This document shows, piece by piece, positions 30,783-33,492 of a DNA stretch of 33,492 bases. The DNA comes from a virus. The number at the start of each line of letters is the position of its first letter. The stretch's first letter is position 1. Both the position numbers and the translations under genes were made by a program. The notes beneath the pieces are model-generated. The model saw nothing but the letters and a program-made list of their open reading frames with translations. It was not told the origin of the DNA and made no database searches. The DNA is taken from IMG/VR virus record IMGVR_UViG_3300042988_000379, positions 1 to 33,492 of that record. One strand, 5' to 3'.

Positions 30783-31877
30783 ATGATAAATTTATATGAT
30801 AACAAAACTGTATTTGATGTGGTGTTAGAAGATAGAATGTGTTATGGGTATATTTACATCACGACAAATTTGGTTAATGGTAAGAAATACATTGGTAAAA
30901 AGTCTGGGAAATTCAAACCGAGTTATTATGGCTCCGGAAAACATATCAAACAAGCATTAAAGAAATATGGAAATCATAATTTTGTGGTGCATATATTAGA
31001 ATTGTGCAATAAAGAAGATCTTGATGATAGAGAAATTTATTGGATCAATTTATTTGATGCCAAAAATTCAAGTCGTTTTTATAATTTGATTGACACAGTT
31101 ACACCGATTTTTGTAGGTGAAGAAAATCCATTTTATGGTAAAACCCACACTGAAGAAACGAAAGAAAAAATTCGTAATACATGGAATTCTATTTCTGATG
31201 AAATTAGACAAGAAAGGTCCGACGCGCAAAGTGAAAAATTGAAATTATTTTATCAATCAGAAGATGGTATTAGATTAAAAGAAAAACAAAGTAGAGAACG
31301 TAAAAATCGAAAACCAACTCCAGAATCAATTGAAAAATGTAAAAATACTAATTCTTTGAAAAGTGAAGAAGAAAAACAGCGAATTAATAATCAGGTTAGA
31401 GAGTCATTATTAGCGTTTTATGAAACAGAAGAAGGCTTAAAAATAAAACGCGAAAATTCTGAAAGAATGTCTGGAATGGTATATTCTCAAGAACGTAATA
31501 AAAAAATAAGTGAAACTTTAACTGGTAAACCGCACCCATGGCAAGATAAAGTTAATAAAAATCCAGAAAAAATCGAAAAAACCGCACAAAAACATCGTGG
31601 TATGAAAAGAAGTGAAGATTCGAAAAGAAGAATGAGTGAGGCATCAAAAAATAAAGGGAAGCCCGCGAGAAATAAAACTGAACAATGGTTTCATGATCCA
31701 ACAAACAAAGTTAACGCATCTTTTATGCCAGGAGATGAAATTCCAGAAGGTTGGATAAAAGGTAAAGGAATGAAATGGTTTCATGATCCAGTGACGGGTA
31801 AAAATATGATATTTTGGGAAGATGAAGCACAAAAAAATTTAATAATTGGTAGAAAAGTTAATAGGAAATCCAAATGA
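30783..31877 (+). CDS. GIY-YIG homing endonuclease with NUMOD3 array
   Basis: 364 residues. The GIY-YIG domain is at about 20-105: YGYIYITTNLVNGKKYIGKK, QALKKYGNHNFVVHILE and Glu in LDDREIYWI. NUMOD3-like motifs follow (GKTHTEETKEKIRNTW, RKPTPESIEKCKN, GMVYSQERNKKISETLTGKP, GMKRSEDSKRRMSEASKNKG), typical DNA-binding parts of phage homing enzymes. The C-terminus has two WFHDP segments around PEGWIKGKG, another module often seen in such proteins. It is inserted between the late promoter and gene 17 and overlaps gene 17 by ATGA. Confidence 0.85.
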   Translation: MINLYDNKTVFDVVLEDRMCYGYIYITTNLVNGKKYIGKKSGKFKPSYYGSGKHIKQALKKYGNHNFVVHILELCNKEDLDDREIYWINLFDAKNSSRFYNLIDTVTPIFVGEENPFYGKTHTEETKEKIRNTWNSISDEIRQERSDAQSEKLKLFYQSEDGIRLKEKQSRERKNRKPTPESIEKCKNTNSLKSEEEKQRINNQVRESLLAFYETEEGLKIKRENSERMSGMVYSQERNKKISETLTGKPHPWQDKVNKNPEKIEKTAQKHRGMKRSEDSKRRMSEASKNKGKPARNKTEQWFHDPTNKVNASFMPGDEIPEGWIKGKGMKWFHDPVTGKNMIFWEDEAQKNLIIGRKVNRKSK

Positions 31878-33492
31878 GTAAAAATGCGGCGGTATATAGA
31901 GCTAACCCATTATTAAAACGTGTTGGGGTACAAATTGAATTTACACAAGAGCAAATTGAGGAATATATCAAGTGTTCACAATCACCGATATATTTTATTG
32001 AGAATTATGTAAAAATTATTAACATTGATATTGGTGAAATGTTATTTAAATTAAGAGATTATCAGAAAGAATTAATTGAAGCAATTCATACGCATAGACG
32101 TGTGGTTGGAAGGATTGGAAGACAGTCTGGTAAAAGTCAGACAACGATAGCATACATTCTTTGGGCCACATTATTTAATGAAAATTATTCTGTTGCAATA
32201 TTGGCGAACAAAGGCTCGTTGGCAAAAGAATTGATCGACAGATATCAGAAAAGTTATGCAAGCTTACCACACTGGCTTCAGCAAGGTGTTGTTGTTTTCA
32301 ATAAAACCAGTGTTGAATTGGAAAACGGATCAAAAATTATCGCAGCAGCAACATCTTCTTCTGCCATCAGAGGGAATTCCTGCTCGCACGTAATTTTGGA
32401 TGAATATGCGCACATATCTAATAATATCGCAGAAGAATTTTTCACATCGGTATATCCAGTAATTTCTTCTGGTGAAAATTCCAAAATTACAGTTATTAGC
32501 ACTAGTAAGGGCATGAATCATTATTACAAATTATTTACGGATGCGATAGCCAAACGTAATGATTATTTTCCGATTGATATACCTTGGACAAGAATACCGG
32601 GAAGAGATGCAAAATTTAAGGAAGATTTTATAAGAAATACTTCTTTAACGCAATGGATGCAAGAAATTGAATGTGCATTTCTTGGTTCATCGAATACATT
32701 GGTATCTGGTGAAAAATTAGCATGTTTGGCATATCATGAACCTATTAATAGTTTTTCAGAAATGAAGATATTTGAGGAACCTATTAAGGAGGGGTATGAT
32801 GATGATGGAAATCCGATTGGTAAAGATCATATTTATACTATTACTGTAGACGTATCGGAGGGAAAGAATTTAGATTTTTCAGCATTTTCGGTATTTGATT
32901 GTTCAGTAATGCCATATAGGCAGGTAGCGGTATATAGGAGTAATAGTATTCCGCCAATGTTATTTCCAACAGTTTTGAAGGCATGTGGAGAGTATTACAA
33001 TAATGCATATATGTTAATTGAGGTTAACAATAATCCATCTGTTGCTGTAGATTTAATTGAAGATTTGGAATATGAGAATGTATTTAAGGTATATGCTGGG
33101 AATCAGCAATCACAGAGTTTAACTCCATATGGGTCTGCGCGAGCCGGATCTACTAGACCGGGATTAAACATGTCACCATTAGTTAAGCGTGTTGGATGTT
33201 CGACATTAAAGACATTGATTGAGAATGATAAATTAGTAATTAATGATTTTACAACCATATCGGAGTTAACTACATTTGTTCAGTCTAGAAATAGTTTTCA
33301 TGCTGATGATGGTGCGAATGATGATATGGTGATGACATTAATTATATTTTCGTGGTTAACGTGTCAGAATAGATTTAAGGAGATGGTTGAGCGTGACATT
33401 AGGTTAATGTTACAGAAGGAGAGATTTAATATTATTGAGGAAGAGACTTTACCTATTGCAAAACTTTCGAAAGGCACTGATAAGCAATATTT
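31874..33492 (+). CDS. 17: Terminase large subunit (gp17-like), cut at right edge
   Basis: 539 codons are visible; T4 gp17 has 610, so the C-terminus is missing. Begins MSKNAAVYRANPLLKRVG. ATPase: Walker A GRQSGKS at 82-88, Walker B VILDE at 173-177, coupling motif STSKG at about 209-213. Nuclease: Asp326 in TVDVSEGKNLD, Glu383 in LIEVNN, and Asp pair in ANDDMVM at 483-484. It is the packaging motor and headful nuclease that docks on the gp20 portal. The start shares ATGA with the endonuclease stop. It is on the opposite strand to the sheath gene. No small terminase (gp16) gene is visible next to it. Confidence 0.95.
   Translation, partial: MSKNAAVYRANPLLKRVGVQIEFTQEQIEEYIKCSQSPIYFIENYVKIINIDIGEMLFKLRDYQKELIEAIHTHRRVVGRIGRQSGKSQTTIAYILWATLFNENYSVAILANKGSLAKELIDRYQKSYASLPHWLQQGVVVFNKTSVELENGSKIIAAATSSSAIRGNSCSHVILDEYAHISNNIAEEFFTSVYPVISSGENSKITVISTSKGMNHYYKLFTDAIAKRNDYFPIDIPWTRIPGRDAKFKEDFIRNTSLTQWMQEIECAFLGSSNTLVSGEKLACLAYHEPINSFSEMKIFEEPIKEGYDDDGNPIGKDHIYTITVDVSEGKNLDFSAFSVFDCSVMPYRQVAVYRSNSIPPMLFPTVLKACGEYYNNAYMLIEVNNNPSVAVDLIEDLEYENVFKVYAGNQQSQSLTPYGSARAGSTRPGLNMSPLVKRVGCSTLKTLIENDKLVINDFTTISELTTFVQSRNSFHADDGANDDMVMTLIIFSWLTCQNRFKEMVERDIRLMLQKERFNIIEEETLPIAKLSKGTDKQY

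Noticed and set aside
1-33492. tRNA genes or group I introns
   Set aside because: I saw no cloverleaf-like stretch or interrupted conserved gene; all structural genes read through uninterrupted, so the endonucleases are free-standing. A covariance-model scan was not possible here.

Overview
This window looks like part of the genome of a T4-like contractile-tailed phage (myovirus) of a Gram-negative host. The core T4 head and tail genes are recognisable by sequence: large terminase gp17, sheath gp18, tail tube gp19, portal gp20, prohead protease gp21, scaffold gp22 and major capsid gp23. The DNA is AT-rich. Late promoters have the T4 form TATAAATA, and two strong sigma70-like promoters drive probable early genes. 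Two small lipobox proteins suggest a Gram-negative host. I cannot name the host.

Layout. (1) 1-663, minus strand: N-terminal part of a repeat-bearing tail fibre or virion protein. (2) 697-3054, plus strand, late: two proteins whose first ten residues match the T4 capsid-targeting sequence, so they are probably packaged in the head and injected, followed by a coiled-coil lipoprotein. (3) 3057-9892, plus strand: an early operon of about 18 small, mostly overlapping genes, nearly all unknown. It includes a YqeY-like protein, a small lipoprotein, several zinc-binding miniproteins and a membrane peptide, and ends in a homing endonuclease. (4) 9904-26255, minus strand: the head module in the order 19 > 20 > three core-like proteins > three structural or adhesin proteins > 21 > an 81-residue protein > 22 > 23. 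(5) 26249-28795, plus strand: two EDxHD-type endonuclease genes from an early promoter, lying between genes 19 and 18. (6) 28824-30663, minus strand: sheath. (7) 30748-33492, plus strand: GIY-YIG endonuclease, then gp17 running off the right edge. Genes 17 and 18 are divergent, unlike T4.

The striking property is the load of free-standing homing endonucleases. I count nine (about 9.4 kb, over a quarter of the window) from three nuclease superfamilies: GIY-YIG, HNH and Vsr-like EDxHD. They sit at or near almost every structural gene boundary. They appear to be accommodated without breaking late expression: in three cases the late promoter of the next structural gene overlaps or abuts the endonuclease stop codon. 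Two of them carry a three-unit zinc-module array before the GIY-YIG domain, and one has a tandem double HNH. The other foreign-looking element is a 962-residue modular gene of clearly higher GC content, coupled to the late operon between genes 20 and 21.

Likely logic: early genes, including a lipoprotein that could modify the cell surface, act on the host. Late genes build the prohead (20, 21, 22, 23 and core proteins), tail (18, 19) and packaging motor (17). The two capsid-targeted proteins would be trimmed by gp21 and delivered into the next cell.
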